The position numbers and the translations under genes are program-made. A stretch of DNA of 64,000 bases, from contig CAVXGU010000003.1 of NCBI GenBank assembly GCA_963761615.1, forward strand, positions 806,001-870,000. Reading direction: 5' to 3'. The notes below the pieces were generated by a model. It worked only from the letters and a program-made list of their open reading frames with translations, made no database searches and was not told where the DNA came from. This document shows positions 35,679-44,963 of the stretch, piece by piece (position 1 is the stretch's first letter; each line of letters starts with the position of its first letter). Origin of the DNA: CAVXGU01 sp963761615 (GTDB lineage: Bacteria; Acidobacteriota; Vicinamibacteria; Vicinamibacterales; CAVVIG01).

Positions 35679-36886
35679 CAGTCCCGTCCGCCGGCGCCCA
35701 GGCCGGCGGCGCGGCCGGTCGACCACGCCCAGGCGAAGTTGTGGCCGCCAATCGGGCCGAACGCGTCGAGCATCTCGCCACAGAGGAACAACCCTGGATG
35801 GCGGCGGCTCTCGAGCGTGCGCGGATCGACGTCGTCGAGCGCCACGCCGCCGCCGGTGACCTCGGCCTTCCGGTAGCCCTCGTCTCCGGTCCACGGCAGG
35901 ACGAAGGTCGTAAGGGCGTCGACGAGCGCCGTCCGTTCGCTGCGGCGCAGCTCGGCGGCGCGGCGATCGGCCGGAATCCCGGCCTCCGTCAGCAGCTGCG
36001 CGGCGAGCCGCGGCGGCAGCGTGCGGCCGACCACGGTCGTGACGAGACCCGTCGAGGCGGCCAGCGCCTGCCGCCACGCGTCCGGGCTCCGCGGCGACCA
36101 TGAGACGCGAATCACTGCCGCGTCGTTCGTCCGGCTGCGCACGGCGACATGCGAGATGTCCAGGACGGCGGGCCCGCTGTAGCCGCGATGCGTGAAGAGA
36201 AAGCCGCCGGAGGTCTCGGTGGTCCGCCCGCGCCAGGTCGCCCGGAGCCGGACGTCGAGCGAGACACCCGAGAGCGACGCGTGCACCGGGGGCTGGGCGA
36301 CGAGCGGGGTGAGCGCCGGATAGGTCTCGTGGACCGTGTGGCCGAGCCGGGCCGCGATCTGGAGGCCGGCGCCGTCGCTGCCGGTCTTCGGGACGGACAG
36401 CCCGCCCGTGGCGAGCACGACGCGGTCGGCGTCGATGGTCCCGTTCGTGGTCTCGACCCGCCAGCCCGCCGGCGCGGGCGCGAGACCCGTCAGCGACGTG
36501 TTCGCCAGAATCCTCACGCCGCGGCGTCGGGCCAGCGCGACCAGTCCGTCACGCACGTCGCCGGCGCGTTCGGACGCCGGGAAGATCTTGCCCGAGGCCG
36601 CCTCGAGCTCCAGCGGGATGCCGACGTCGCGTTCGAAGAAGTCGCGTTGCGCCGCGAGCGGCCAGGCTCGCAGCATGTGGCGCAGAAGGTGCCGGGGCGA
36701 GTCCGTGACGAAGCGGTCCGGCTCGAGCGCGGTCGGGAGGATGTTGCACCGGCCGCCTCCGCTGATCAGGATCTTGCGTCCGCCGTCGCTGGTCTTTTCG
36801 ACGAGCGTCACCGCCGATTGCCCGGCAGCGAAGATCGCGGCGACGAGTCCGGCGGCGCCCGCGCCGATGATGACGGTCGACGGCAT
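35678..36886 (-). CDS. HI0933-like flavoprotein (YhiN family)
   Basis: A 402-residue FAD-dependent oxidoreductase of unknown substrate. The Rossmann motif VIIGAGAAGLVAAIFAA opens the protein, followed by the family signatures GRKILISGGGRCNI, VLATGGLSVPKTGSDGAG, GYSGPAVLDIS, and the C-terminal GGVALDDVDPRTLESR and GEMLDAFGPIGGHNFAWAWSTG (region marker). It points leftward, convergent with rpoC, and is divergent from the PEP-mutase-like gene with only 19 bases between starts. Confidence 0.88.
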   Translation of the reverse strand: MPSTVIIGAGAAGLVAAIFAAGQSAVTLVEKTSDGGRKILISGGGRCNILPTALEPDRFVTDSPRHLLRHMLRAWPLAAQRDFFERDVGIPLELEAASGKIFPASERAGDVRDGLVALARRRGVRILANTSLTGLAPAPAGWRVETTNGTIDADRVVLATGGLSVPKTGSDGAGLQIAARLGHTVHETYPALTPLVAQPPVHASLSGVSLDVRLRATWRGRTTETSGGFLFTHRGYSGPAVLDISHVAVRSRTNDAAVIRVSWSPRSPDAWRQALAASTGLVTTVVGRTLPPRLAAQLLTEAGIPADRRAAELRRSERTALVDALTTFVLPWTGDEGYRKAEVTGGGVALDDVDPRTLESRRHPGLFLCGEMLDAFGPIGGHNFAWAWSTGRAAGLGAGGRD

Positions 36887-36905
36887 GCAGGGATATCCTA
36901 GTTCG

Positions 36906-37718
36906 ATGAGCGCCGTTGCCGATCGCGCCCGTGTCTTTCACGACCTCCACCAGTCGGGCTGTTTCGTCATCCCCAACCCGTGGGATCCCGGCAGCGCGCG
37001 CGCGCTCGCGTCGCTCGGTTTCAAGGCGCTGGCGACGACGAGCTCGGGATTCGCGTGGTCCCGCGGGCAACTCGATCACCACGTGTCGCTGGACGATGCC
37101 CTCGGATACTTCCGGGCGATCGCAGCGTCGGTCGACGTGCCGGTCAGCGCGGACTTCGAGGGGGGCTTCGCGGTCGAGCCCGCGGGTGTCGCCGCCAGCG
37201 TCCGACGGGCGCTGGAGACCGGCATCGCCGGGCTGTCGATCGAGGACGCGACCCGCGATGCGGCGGACCCGCTGTTCGACTTCGGCCTGGCCGTGGAGCG
37301 CGTGCGCGCCGCCCGCCTCGCCATCGACGCGACCGGCACGCCAGCCGTCCTGACTGCCCGGTCCGAGGGCTTCGTCGCCGGGCGTCCGGAACTGGGCGAG
37401 ACGATCCGGCGGCTGACCGCCTATGCCGAAGCCGGCGCCGACTGCCTCTTCGCGCCGGGCCTCCGCGCCATATCCGACATCGAGGCCGTCGTCCGGGCCG
37501 TGGCGCCGAAGCCCGTGAACGTGCTGGTTCATGCGGACTTCGCGACCGTCTCCGGCCTGGCCGCCGTCGGCGTCCGCCGGATCAGCGTCGGCGGGGCGCT
37601 GGCCCGTGCGGCGTGGGGCGGGTTCCTCGAGGCCGCGCGCGAGATCGCCGACGGGGGGACGTTCGAGAGCCTCGGCCGGGCGGTGCCGTCGGGAGAGATG
37701 GCAAAGCTGTTCGCGTAG
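36906..37718 (+). CDS. Isocitrate lyase / PEP mutase superfamily protein
   Basis: A 270-residue barrel enzyme of the PEP mutase/isocitrate lyase superfamily, which makes or breaks C-C or C-P bonds with magnesium. NPWDPGSARALASLGFKAL, TTSSGFAWSRG, the metal-binding VPVSADFEGGFA, SIEDATRD and VLTARSEGF are visible, while the Cys of true isocitrate lyases is absent. Subfamily members include oxaloacetate decarboxylases and carboxyphosphonoenolpyruvate mutase-like proteins, so the reaction is not assigned. A TATCCT lies six bases before the ATG. Confidence 0.83.
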   Translation: MSAVADRARVFHDLHQSGCFVIPNPWDPGSARALASLGFKALATTSSGFAWSRGQLDHHVSLDDALGYFRAIAASVDVPVSADFEGGFAVEPAGVAASVRRALETGIAGLSIEDATRDAADPLFDFGLAVERVRAARLAIDATGTPAVLTARSEGFVAGRPELGETIRRLTAYAEAGADCLFAPGLRAISDIEAVVRAVAPKPVNVLVHADFATVSGLAAVGVRRISVGGALARAAWGGFLEAAREIADGGTFESLGRAVPSGEMAKLFA

Positions 37719-37781
37719 GCTCTGGGATTGGCTTCGGCGTCGGGTTCCAGGCTCTGGGCTCGACAATCGCCGGACGACGAC
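37718..37781. repeat. GGCTCTGGG-type repeat before an EVE-like gene
   Basis: The gap has GGCTCTGGGATTGG, then GGTTCCAGGCTCTGGGCTC. It belongs to the same word family as the spacers at 420, 23185 and 31305. Confidence 0.45.
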
Positions 37782-38219
37782 ATGGCATATTCGAGAACAT
37801 CGTCTACGGAGGCATTCGCAATCAAAGCGGAGATTCGCGACCCGCAAGCCAAGACCTTCGCGTTCACCGCGCAGAAGACGATGTATGGCGGCAAGCACAT
37901 CGCCCAAGGTGACGAAGTCTTCGTGTTCGCGAGTGAGAACGAGGGTGGCCGGGGCCTCATCGCGCGCGGCATCGTCACTTCCGCGGAAGCGATTGCGAGG
38001 AAACGTGGCATCGGCCGGCAGACGCCGCGTGTGAGTATTACGGTAAGGCGGACTGGGCTCGCGAAGCGATCACTGGGTCGGAGCGAACTGAAACACCTTA
38101 CCGACTGGGGCGACGGGCAGCCCCAAACCGAGCTCACTTTCAAGTTCTATCGTCAGGCGACGAACAAGATCGTCGGCATCTCTGATGAAGCAGCGATGTT
38201 CCTCCGTGGATTCTTCTAG
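37782..38219 (+). CDS. Hypothetical protein, possible EVE/PUA-like domain
   Basis: A 145-residue soluble protein with TFAFTAQKTMYGGKHIAQGDEVFVFASEN followed by GLIARGIVTSAEAI (region markers). The pattern of a small beta-barrel that reads a ligand and ends in a helix resembles EVE/PUA-like domains that bind modified bases, but I cannot confirm it. Its TAG stop lies inside the TCTAGAGCGG repeat element at 38214, so the element supplies the end of the gene. The start at ATG 37782 follows a repeat spacer. Confidence 0.55.
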   Translation: MAYSRTSSTEAFAIKAEIRDPQAKTFAFTAQKTMYGGKHIAQGDEVFVFASENEGGRGLIARGIVTSAEAIARKRGIGRQTPRVSITVRRTGLAKRSLGRSELKHLTDWGDGQPQTELTFKFYRQATNKIVGISDEAAMFLRGFF

Positions 38220-38260
38220 AGCGGTGTTCTCGGGGCGACATCGATCTCGAAAACGCTCCA
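38214..38260. repeat. TCTAGAGCGG...CGAAAACGCT palindromic element, short form
   Basis: The element starts TCTAGAGCGGT at the end of the upstream gene and ends ACATCGATCTCGAAAACGCT. The same borders, with a longer middle, recur at 43622-43736. The ends are imperfect inverted copies (AGCGGT.TTC versus GAAAACGCT). The following 110 bases before the GNAT gene show nothing recognisable. Confidence 0.6.
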
Positions 38261-38371
38261 GCCGGAGGCTGCTGCCTGCCAGCCCATGAAGCGGACAACG
38301 TCCAAATGGAGTCGACGCGCCAGCCAAGAACGTGCGCGCCGTGCTTGGGACGACAAAGGCCGGACCGAATT

Positions 38372-38884
38372 GTGATCGAGATACGACGGGAGACACCCAG
38401 CGATCTCCCTGGAATCCGGCTCGTCAACGAACGCGCCTTCGGCTCGTCCGCTGAAGCGAACCTTGTTGATAGCCTTCGTGCGGCGAATAAGGCCGTGATT
38501 TCGCTCGTCGCCCTGCACGATGACCGGGTGGTCGGGCACATCCTCTTCTCACCCATCAGCGTCGAACGGGCTCCAGCGACATTGCGCGGGGTTGGGTTGG
38601 CGCCGATGGGCGTCTTGCCGGAACTCCAGCAGACGGGGATCGGCTCACGACTCGTTCGGGATGGCCTGGCCGAGTGCCAACGGGCAGGGTACGACATCGT
38701 GGTGGTGCTGGGGCACGTCCGCTACTACCGGCGCTTCGGGTTTTCGCCGGCCAGGGCGTATGGCTTGGAGAATGAGTACCAGGCAGGTGATGCGTTCATG
38801 GTTCTCGAACTCAAGAAGGGCGTCCTCGAGACCGTGGCTGGGCTGGTGCGATTCGCGCCGGAATTCCATGAAGCCGGGTGTTGA
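38372..38884 (+). CDS. GNAT acetyltransferase (YhbS-like)
   Basis: A 170-residue GNAT protein that would transfer an acetyl group from acetyl-CoA. IEIRRETPSDLPGIRLVNERAF opens it. LAPMGVLPELQQTGIGSRLVRDGL contains the acetyl-CoA loop Q/RxxGxG/A, and VLGHVRYYRRFGFSPA is typical of YhbS-type members. I chose the GTG at 38372, next to the conserved start. The substrate is unknown. The upstream DNA is repeat-derived. Confidence 0.83.
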   Translation: MIEIRRETPSDLPGIRLVNERAFGSSAEANLVDSLRAANKAVISLVALHDDRVVGHILFSPISVERAPATLRGVGLAPMGVLPELQQTGIGSRLVRDGLAECQRAGYDIVVVLGHVRYYRRFGFSPARAYGLENEYQAGDAFMVLELKKGVLETVAGLVRFAPEFHEAGC

Positions 38885-39220
38885 ACGACGTGCGGCCAGC
38901 AGGCGCTTGCAGCCGTCGGCGGGTGGTGCGACGATGCGCCGCCGCGGCTGAAACGCGGTCGAGAGGAACCTGCCGGGAGGCGCCAAGCGAGCTTTCCTAC
39001 CCGGCCTGATCGGTCTCGCCTGGCTGTGGATGGTCTGGGCCATCGGCTTCCCAAGGCCTGTCCAGCCTCCAACGGAGTCGACGCATTGAACCGGTCGTGC
39101 CATGATGTCGTCGCGGCGGGCGGGTCGCGCGGGTTATGTCGCGCCTTGGACGGACAATGGCTCAATGTCGCCGACTGCGATGCCGCCGAACAAAGCGACA
39201 CGGAGATGTCCTGAACAGCG
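38885..39220. other. Gene-free stretch of 336 bases
   Basis: I see no credible coding region, RNA gene or strong palindrome here on either strand. Codon-like periodicity is absent compared with the flanking genes. It may hold decayed DNA of the accessory region. Confidence 0.4.
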
Positions 39221-39688
39221 ATGCCGAGTCGAAGCAAAGAGGTTGATCGGATGATCACGATGGTCCGCGATTGGCGCGGGGCCACCCTCACGAAACTGCG
39301 CAGGGTGATCCACGCGGCGGACCCGGGCATCACGGAGACGGTGAAATGGAGGCGGCCCGGGAACCCTATGGGGTCAGCCGTCTTCGAACACAGCGGCATC
39401 GTCTGCATCGGGGTCCTCTTGAAGGAGAGAGTCCGACTGGTCCTTGCCAAGGGCGCCAGCTTGGCGGATCCCGGCGGGCTCTTCAACGCCCAGTTGGGGG
39501 GCAACAAGTCGCGCGCCATCGACTTTTCCGAAACGGACGCGCTCGAGGAAGCTCCGCTCAAGGCACTCATCCGCGCCGGGGTCGAATGCAACGAGGGTGA
39601 GGTGAAGCCCGGCGGGACGCTGCGGCGGAAGTCGCGGGTCCGTCGCCCCGCCGTCCAACACGCGCGCAGACGCGACCGGCGCCGATGA
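39221..39688 (+). CDS. DUF1801 (YdhG-like) protein
   Basis: A 155-residue protein with the DUF1801 pattern: RDWRGATLTKLRRVIHAADPGITETVKWRRPGNPM (region marker), GIVCIGVLLKERVRLVLAKG, then FNAQLGGNKSRAIDF and LKALIRAGVECN. The fold binds small ligands in related frataxin-like proteins; the function is unknown. It ends in an Arg-rich tail of about 25 residues that may be non-native read-through. A second DUF1801 gene lies at 41906. Confidence 0.75.
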   Translation: MPSRSKEVDRMITMVRDWRGATLTKLRRVIHAADPGITETVKWRRPGNPMGSAVFEHSGIVCIGVLLKERVRLVLAKGASLADPGGLFNAQLGGNKSRAIDFSETDALEEAPLKALIRAGVECNEGEVKPGGTLRRKSRVRRPAVQHARRRDRRR

Positions 39689-39804
39689 TATCCTGCGCGC
39701 CGGCGCGTGACGCGTTGGCGAGTGCACCCTGCCGGCGAACCTGTCGGGCGCGGCTGCGCGACGGCGCTGCTGACGAACCGATCTGAGGCAGGCAGATCAT
39801 CCAG

Positions 39805-39965
39805 AAATCACCGTCATCAGCAACGACGTCGAGAAGGAAGTGACAGCTCTGCGCGAGGGGGCCCGCAAGGATATTTGGCTTGTTGCGCGGCGCGGCCTCC
39901 TGACACCGCGCTGCACCAGTCCGCACAGCACACTGATTGCGACATGGACATACTCGCGCACAACC
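39805..39965 (+). pseudogene. Remnant of a RibD/DHFR-like reductase
   Basis: Within a 412-base gap, one frame reads EITVISNDVEKEVTALREGARKDIWLVARRGLLTP. This resembles the C-terminal half of bacterial RibD/DHFR-type reductases, where the family has a DIWLxGG motif and a following LLxAGLVDE segment. Here the GG is lost, the next part is scrambled, and neither end of a gene is present. An intact relative sits at 43774. The remaining gap sequence (39689-39804 and 39966-40100) shows nothing. Confidence 0.4.
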
Positions 39966-40100
39966 GAATCGCCTGAGATGAGGGCGGGCTTGTCGACGTA
40001 CGTCGCCACGAGAGCGACGAAGCCGGCTGGCGACTGACATCGAACATCTCTTCACCACGAAGCGGGTACCTTCGGTCAAGAACGGGGCGACGAGGACGCT

Positions 40101-40727
40101 GTGATTGACGAAACACCCAAGACGGGCGCCTGGCGACTCCCGCCGCCCGCGAAGCCTGTGAGCGACGAGTATCTCGCCTCCGTCACGATCGGTGCACGCG
40201 AACCTCTCAACGATCGCATTCGACTCGTCGCGTACGATGCCCGTTGGCCGTCGATGTTTGCGCTGGCGGCCGACAAGGTGCGCGCCGCGCTGTCCGAGCA
40301 GGCGTTGGTGATCGAACACGTCGGCTCGACGGCGGTGCCTGGCCTGTCTGCCAAGCCGAGCATCGACATGGTCGTCGCCGTCGAGGATTCCGCGGACGAA
40401 GGCTCGTATGTGCCGCTCCTCGAAGGTGAAGGGTTCACCCTTCGGGCTCGCGAGCCCGATTGGTTTCAGCACCGGTTTCTGGTGTTGGAGTCGGACGAAC
40501 AGATGTGGCAGCTCCACGTGTTTTCTGCGGGCTGCGAAGAAGTCGAACGCATGGTGGCCTTTCGCGACTGGCTCCGCGCACATGACACCGACCGATGCCT
40601 GTACGAGGCCACGAAGATGGCACTCGCCGCCCGAGTCTGGAGGCATGTCCAGCACTACGCCGAGGCGAAGTCCGAGATCGTGCGGCAGATCCTGGAGCGC
40701 GCCCGCGAGGGTGCCTCCAGGCGTTGA
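40101..40727 (+). CDS. GrpB/UPF0157 family protein (nucleotidyltransferase-like fold)
   Basis: A 208-residue protein with IRLVAYDARWPSMFALAADKVRAAL, the motif IEHVGSTAVPGLSAKPSIDMVVAV (region marker), and YEATKMALAARVWRHVQHYAEAKSEIV. GSTAVPGLxAKPxID is the GrpB family signature and recalls the GS-x-AxxD of nucleotidyltransferases. Its substrate is unknown. The start is GTG. It is an isolated gene in the accessory stretch. Confidence 0.85.
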   Translation: MIDETPKTGAWRLPPPAKPVSDEYLASVTIGAREPLNDRIRLVAYDARWPSMFALAADKVRAALSEQALVIEHVGSTAVPGLSAKPSIDMVVAVEDSADEGSYVPLLEGEGFTLRAREPDWFQHRFLVLESDEQMWQLHVFSAGCEEVERMVAFRDWLRAHDTDRCLYEATKMALAARVWRHVQHYAEAKSEIVRQILERAREGASRR

Positions 40728-40853
40728 GCGCAGTAGAATGCGTCGGTCCACGACGGCCTGACATCCGGATGGGGCCGGCGCTGTCCTGCGCGACCGCATC
40801 GCCGGGGCGCGCGGCTTCATTGCGGGCGCCGGCCGGACAGGGCGCAGTCTCCC

Positions 40854-41315
40854 ATGCCGAACGTTCTCGACGACATCCAGACCGCTTCTGACTGGATTGC
40901 CACGGCCCTCTCATCGTCAGGCTACCGGGCCGACTTCAGTCCGGAGAGCCTCTGGCAGGTGGACTTCTTCTTCGAGGACCACGCCTCCGCTGGCGCGGCC
41001 GTCCGGGGAGGCCTGCTGGCGAAGGATCTCGGCACCCGCCTCTTCGGGGTCGGGGCGTATGTGGGCGAGGTCGTCAGGCGGGCGCGGGGTGGCGAGTGGG
41101 TCGCGGAGGATGGCGATCCGGAGGCCGAGGTCAAGCCGACGCTGCGATTGCCGGACGGGATCGAGTGCTGGCCGATTCAGCGCGTGCTCAAGCGCTTCAA
41201 GAACGGTTCAGAAGACGCCCTGGCCGCCTATGGCCTGAGCTTGGGTCTGCAAGTCGGTGCGCGGCCGAACCGGACGCCACCTGCCCGACGCAGGCCGTGG
41301 TGGTGGCTGTCGTGA
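40854..41315 (+). CDS. Hypothetical protein
   Basis: A 153-residue soluble protein that I do not recognise. Visible features are LWQVDFFFEDHASAGAAVRGGLLAKDLGTRLFGVGAYVGEVVRR (region marker) and a final RRRPWWWLS. The GVGAYVGEVVRRARGGEWV stretch recurs in small uncharacterised proteins. TAGAAT at 40735-40740 could be a -10 box but lies far upstream. Confidence 0.55.
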   Translation: MPNVLDDIQTASDWIATALSSSGYRADFSPESLWQVDFFFEDHASAGAAVRGGLLAKDLGTRLFGVGAYVGEVVRRARGGEWVAEDGDPEAEVKPTLRLPDGIECWPIQRVLKRFKNGSEDALAAYGLSLGLQVGARPNRTPPARRRPWWWLS

Positions 41316-41348
41316 GGATGCCGGAAGGCCGGGCCCGGCGCTGAGGAG

Positions 41349-41843
<495 letters not shown>

Positions 41844-41905
41844 CCGGCGACTGCCGCGGGCGACGCGCGCCGTGCGACAGACAATGGAAGGAGGAGGCCG
41901 AGCAA

Positions 41906-42406
41906 ATGGAGCCGTTCATGAACAGACAGCTCTCGAAGGCTTTCGCGATACCTGGCATGCCGGCTCGCGCAGCGGCACCGACCAGCGTCGACCAGTACAT
42001 CGCGGCGTTCAGCCCCGACGTTCAGGCCATCCTCAGGAAGATTCGTGCGACCATTGCCGCGGCTGCCCCGGACGCCAAGGAACGCATCAGTTACCGGATG
42101 CCGGCGTTCGCTCAAGACGGGATCCTCGTCTACTTCGCGGCGTTCAAGACTCACATCGGCGTCTACCCGCCGGTGTCGGGTGATTCAAGGCTGGAGCGAG
42201 CGCTCTCGCCGTACGCAGGACCGAAAGGGAATCTCAAGTTTCCGCTGTCACGACCCATCCCGTACAGCCTGATCAGGAGAATCGTGACCCTGCGAGTGCG
42301 GCAGAATCTGGCCAGAGCGGCCGCGAGGAAGACGAGACGTTCCAACGTGGGAACACCGCCTGCCACCAGATGGAGACGTCGGACCGGGAGGTCCGCGCGA
42401 TCGTGA
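41906..42406 (+). CDS. DUF1801 protein, second copy
   Basis: A 166-residue protein with SVDQYIAAFSPDVQAILRKIRATIAAAAPDAKERISYRMPAF (region marker) and LVYFAAFKTHIGVYPP, KGNLKFPLSRPIPYSLIRRIVTLR. This is the standard DUF1801 core. A GGAGGAGG ribosome site lies eight bases before the ATG. It ends in a basic tail. It is only distantly similar to the copy at 39221. Confidence 0.82.
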   Translation: MEPFMNRQLSKAFAIPGMPARAAAPTSVDQYIAAFSPDVQAILRKIRATIAAAAPDAKERISYRMPAFAQDGILVYFAAFKTHIGVYPPVSGDSRLERALSPYAGPKGNLKFPLSRPIPYSLIRRIVTLRVRQNLARAAARKTRRSNVGTPPATRWRRRTGRSARS

Positions 42407-42472
42407 GGTCGCGGCGCGAGAACGCATCTGACACCTGGCCGGACGAGAGAACCATCGAGACAAGGACACTTT

Positions 42473-42862
42473 ATGAGTGCGATTACGAGGCGCACCGTGG
42501 CGGCCACCGAACTGCTGCTGGTCTCGCCGGTCACGGTCTTCATCGCCGCGGTGTTTCTGCGGGGCATCCAATCGCGGGAACTGGAACCGGCCCACACTGC
42601 AAACCGGGTGGTCATGTGGTACGTGGCGCTGGGGCCGGGCGTCGGTCTCTGGGGTCTGCTCGTGGGACTTCCTGTGGCGGTGCTGTGCCTGGGCGGCGTC
42701 ACGTTGCTGGGGAGTTGGGCCACCGACGCCGAGTTGCGCGCTGCGGTTCAGCAGACGGTCGAGATGCTCCGTCGGCACCTGGCGATCGCCATCGTCGCGG
42801 CGACGACGATGATGGCCGCAGGGATGCTGGCCATCGTCGTGATGCACATGCTGACAAACTAG
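42473..42862 (+). CDS. Small membrane protein of unknown function
   Basis: A 129-residue protein with three hydrophobic segments: ELLLVSPVTVFIAAVFLRGI, GLWGLLVGLPVAVLCLGGVTLLG and LAIAIVAATTMMAAGMLAIVVMHML. Polar segments between them suggest an inner-membrane protein. I do not recognise the family. Confidence 0.65.
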   Translation: MSAITRRTVAATELLLVSPVTVFIAAVFLRGIQSRELEPAHTANRVVMWYVALGPGVGLWGLLVGLPVAVLCLGGVTLLGSWATDAELRAAVQQTVEMLRRHLAIAIVAATTMMAAGMLAIVVMHMLTN

Positions 42863-42985
42863 TGGCGAGGCGCGCGGTCCGCGCGAGCCGCGAGCGCGTC
42901 CGGGAGGCCGGCGTCGCGCAGGCACGAACGTGGAGAGTCTCATGCAACGGGTCGCCCTGAACAATGGCGTTGCCATGCTGCTGCT

Positions 42986-43621
42986 GTGACGCCCGCTGTC
43001 AATCAGATCGAGGTGAATCCATTCCTCCACCCGGAATCGGTATTTCGCGCCCTGACGGGACGGCCGCAGGTGGGCGTCGTGCGTGACCGGTCAGTCGTCA
43101 CGCTGGCACGCGCCTCGGCGGACGAAGCCGTGCGGCTTTCGAATCTCCTCGCGCTGTACATGCACGACATGAGCGCCATCTTTCCGGTCGAACCAGGCGC
43201 CGACGGGCTGTTCCGGTACGAGGGCCTCCCACCCTACTGGTCACAGCCGGCGACGCACTTCCCGTTCTTCATCCACGTCGACGAGCGCGTAGGCGGCTTC
43301 GCCCTCGTAACCCGTGGCTCCCCGGCGAGCGACAATCCGGACCGCCTCGATGTCGCGGAGTTCTTCGTGCTTCGTGCTTACCGCCGTGCGGGCATTGGCC
43401 GCAAAGCCGCATTCCTCCTCTGGAACCGTCTCCCGGGCCAGTGGGTGGTGCGGGTGTCCACGGCCCATCACGAGGCGATGGCCTTCTGGCGAGGCAGCAT
43501 CGACCGGTACACCGGCGGGGATTTCGGGGAGACGCAGCGCACCGGCAGCCCGCACGACTGGCGGGTGTTCACCTTTGCCAGCACGTTCCGTCCGACAGGG
43601 GATGACGCCGACGCGGCCTAG
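42986..43621 (+). CDS. GNAT acetyltransferase
   Basis: A 211-residue protein whose second half has GNAT features: FPFFIHVDERVGGFALVTRG, VAEFFVLRAYRRAGIGRKAAFLLWNRL and the end with DWRVFTF. RRAGIGRKA is the acetyl-CoA loop. The roughly 60-residue N-terminal part is unlike common GNATs. The start is GTG. The TAG stop abuts the TCTAGAGCGG element. Confidence 0.75.
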   Translation: MTPAVNQIEVNPFLHPESVFRALTGRPQVGVVRDRSVVTLARASADEAVRLSNLLALYMHDMSAIFPVEPGADGLFRYEGLPPYWSQPATHFPFFIHVDERVGGFALVTRGSPASDNPDRLDVAEFFVLRAYRRAGIGRKAAFLLWNRLPGQWVVRVSTAHHEAMAFWRGSIDRYTGGDFGETQRTGSPHDWRVFTFASTFRPTGDDADAA

Positions 43622-43740
43622 TCTAGAGCGGTTTTCGTTTCGCTGTAACGGCCGACCTTCAGGTCGGTTTCGCATTGGCGGACCTGAAGGTCCGCGGCTA
43701 CACCGATCTCGGGGTGACATCGATCTCGAAAACGCTGTAG
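43622..43740. repeat. TCTAGAGCGG...CGAAAACGCT palindromic element, long form
   Basis: The left end AGCGGTTTTCG (43627-43637) and the right end CGAAAACGCT (43727-43736) are inverted copies. Inside lie CCGACCTTCAGGTCGG and GGACCTGAAGGTCC, both palindromic. The right half shares GACATCGATCTCGAAAACGCT with the short form at 38214. It looks like a small non-autonomous mobile palindrome. Confidence 0.65.
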
Positions 43741-43773
43741 CCGCGGAGAGTGTCGAGCAGCTCAGGAGAGACG

Positions 43774-44418
43774 ATGGCAGACGATGAGTCCTGTGTCACG
43801 ATCCACATGGCGGCGAGTCTCGATGGCTTCATCGCCCGGAAGGACGGCCGCGTCGACTGGATGGAGACCGCGGATGAGTTCGCGGCCGGCAACGCCATTA
43901 CCCCGGAGCTCGTCGAGACATTCCTCGAGACGATCGACTGCTACGTCATGGGGTCGCGCACCTACGAGACGGCGCGTCGTTTCGAAGCTCAGGGATTCGG
44001 GTGGTCGTACGGCGACAAACCCACGTTCGTCCTGACGAGCCGCGACCTGCCACGCACCCGCGACAGCATCACGTTCCACGCAGGCGATCTCGCGCAGTTC
44101 GTCAACGAGCGCCTGCGGCCGATGTTCCGTCACATCTGGTTCGTCGGGGGCGGCCTGGTCTGCGGCGAGTGTCTTCGGCGCGGGCTGGCAGACGAAGTGC
44201 GCTACTCGATCCTGCCGGTCCTGATTGGCGACGGGATCCCGTTTTTCGACGGGCTCGACAGCGACGTCCCCCTCCATCTGGCCGAGGTCAACGCCTACAA
44301 GAGCGGCACGGTGGAGCTTCGCTACCAGGTACGGGGAGATCGCGGCGAGTCGCCGAGCCCCGCGGCGGGACGCGATCGGCAGAGCAGCCGGTCCCGCGAG
44401 GGCGGCGATGCCGGGTGA
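43774..44418 (+). CDS. RibD/DHFR-like reductase
   Basis: A 214-residue dihydrofolate-reductase-like protein (RibD C-terminal domain family). VTIHMAASLDGFIARKDGRVDWM is the family start. ETIDCYVMGSRTYETA, IWFVGGGLVCGECLRRGLADEVRYSILPVLIGDGIPFF (region marker) follow, with GGG as the NADPH site. It reduces an unknown substrate. The start at 43774 has an AGGAGAG site eight bases upstream. The tail overlaps the next GNAT start by 11 bases. Confidence 0.82.
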   Translation: MADDESCVTIHMAASLDGFIARKDGRVDWMETADEFAAGNAITPELVETFLETIDCYVMGSRTYETARRFEAQGFGWSYGDKPTFVLTSRDLPRTRDSITFHAGDLAQFVNERLRPMFRHIWFVGGGLVCGECLRRGLADEVRYSILPVLIGDGIPFFDGLDSDVPLHLAEVNAYKSGTVELRYQVRGDRGESPSPAAGRDRQSSRSREGGDAG

Positions 44419-44863
44419 CGTCTCGTTCCGGGCGGCGGCCACCTCCGAGAAGCGACAGCTCGAAGCGCTGCAATGGCGCGCGTCCCTCAACAATCCCGGC
44501 GACCGCGAAGCGCTGCTCGGAAACCCAGACGCCATCGAGATTCCGCTCGGTCAGCTCGAGGGCGGCCTCGTCTTCGTCGCGGAATCCGCCGGCGCCATCG
44601 TCGGGTTCGCGGCCATCGTCACGCGCCGTGACGGGGATGCCGAGCTGGATGCGCTGTTTGTCGAGCCGGACCTCTGGCGCCGGGGATACGGAAGGGCGCT
44701 GGTCCAGCACTGTGCCGACGTTGCGCGCAGGCGCGGCTCCGCGTCTCTCCACGTCCTGGGGAATCCGCATGCGCGAGCCTTCTACGGCGCGTGCGGGTTC
44801 GAGGTCCTTGGGAGCGAACCGACCCGCTTCGGGGTCGGGCTCCGCATGCGCAAGACGCTGTAG
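44408..44863 (+). CDS. GNAT acetyltransferase
   Basis: A 151-residue GNAT with VSFRAAATSEKRQLEALQWRAS, AIVTRRDGDAELDALFVEPDLWRRGYGRALVQHC (region marker) and the C-terminal LGNPHARAFYGACGFEVLG. RRGYGRA is the acetyl-CoA loop. It overlaps the RibD-like gene by 11 bases, so the two probably share a transcript. Confidence 0.83.
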   Translation: MPGDVSFRAAATSEKRQLEALQWRASLNNPGDREALLGNPDAIEIPLGQLEGGLVFVAESAGAIVGFAAIVTRRDGDAELDALFVEPDLWRRGYGRALVQHCADVARRRGSASLHVLGNPHARAFYGACGFEVLGSEPTRFGVGLRMRKTL

Positions 44864-44963
44864 ACGGGCGGATCGCGGCCCCGCTCGAGGACCCATCAGG
44901 TCTCGTTGACGCCGTCGATCGTCCGGGCCTCCCGGTGGCTTGCAGCCGGCCGTATCTCGCGAG

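Noticed and set aside
38885..39220. Short frames on both strands in the gene-free gap
   Set aside because: None has a ribosome site, family similarity or codon bias like the neighbours.
39567..40820. 417-residue frame on the minus strand
   Set aside because: It runs antisense to the GrpB gene and the DUF1801 end and shows no family resemblance.
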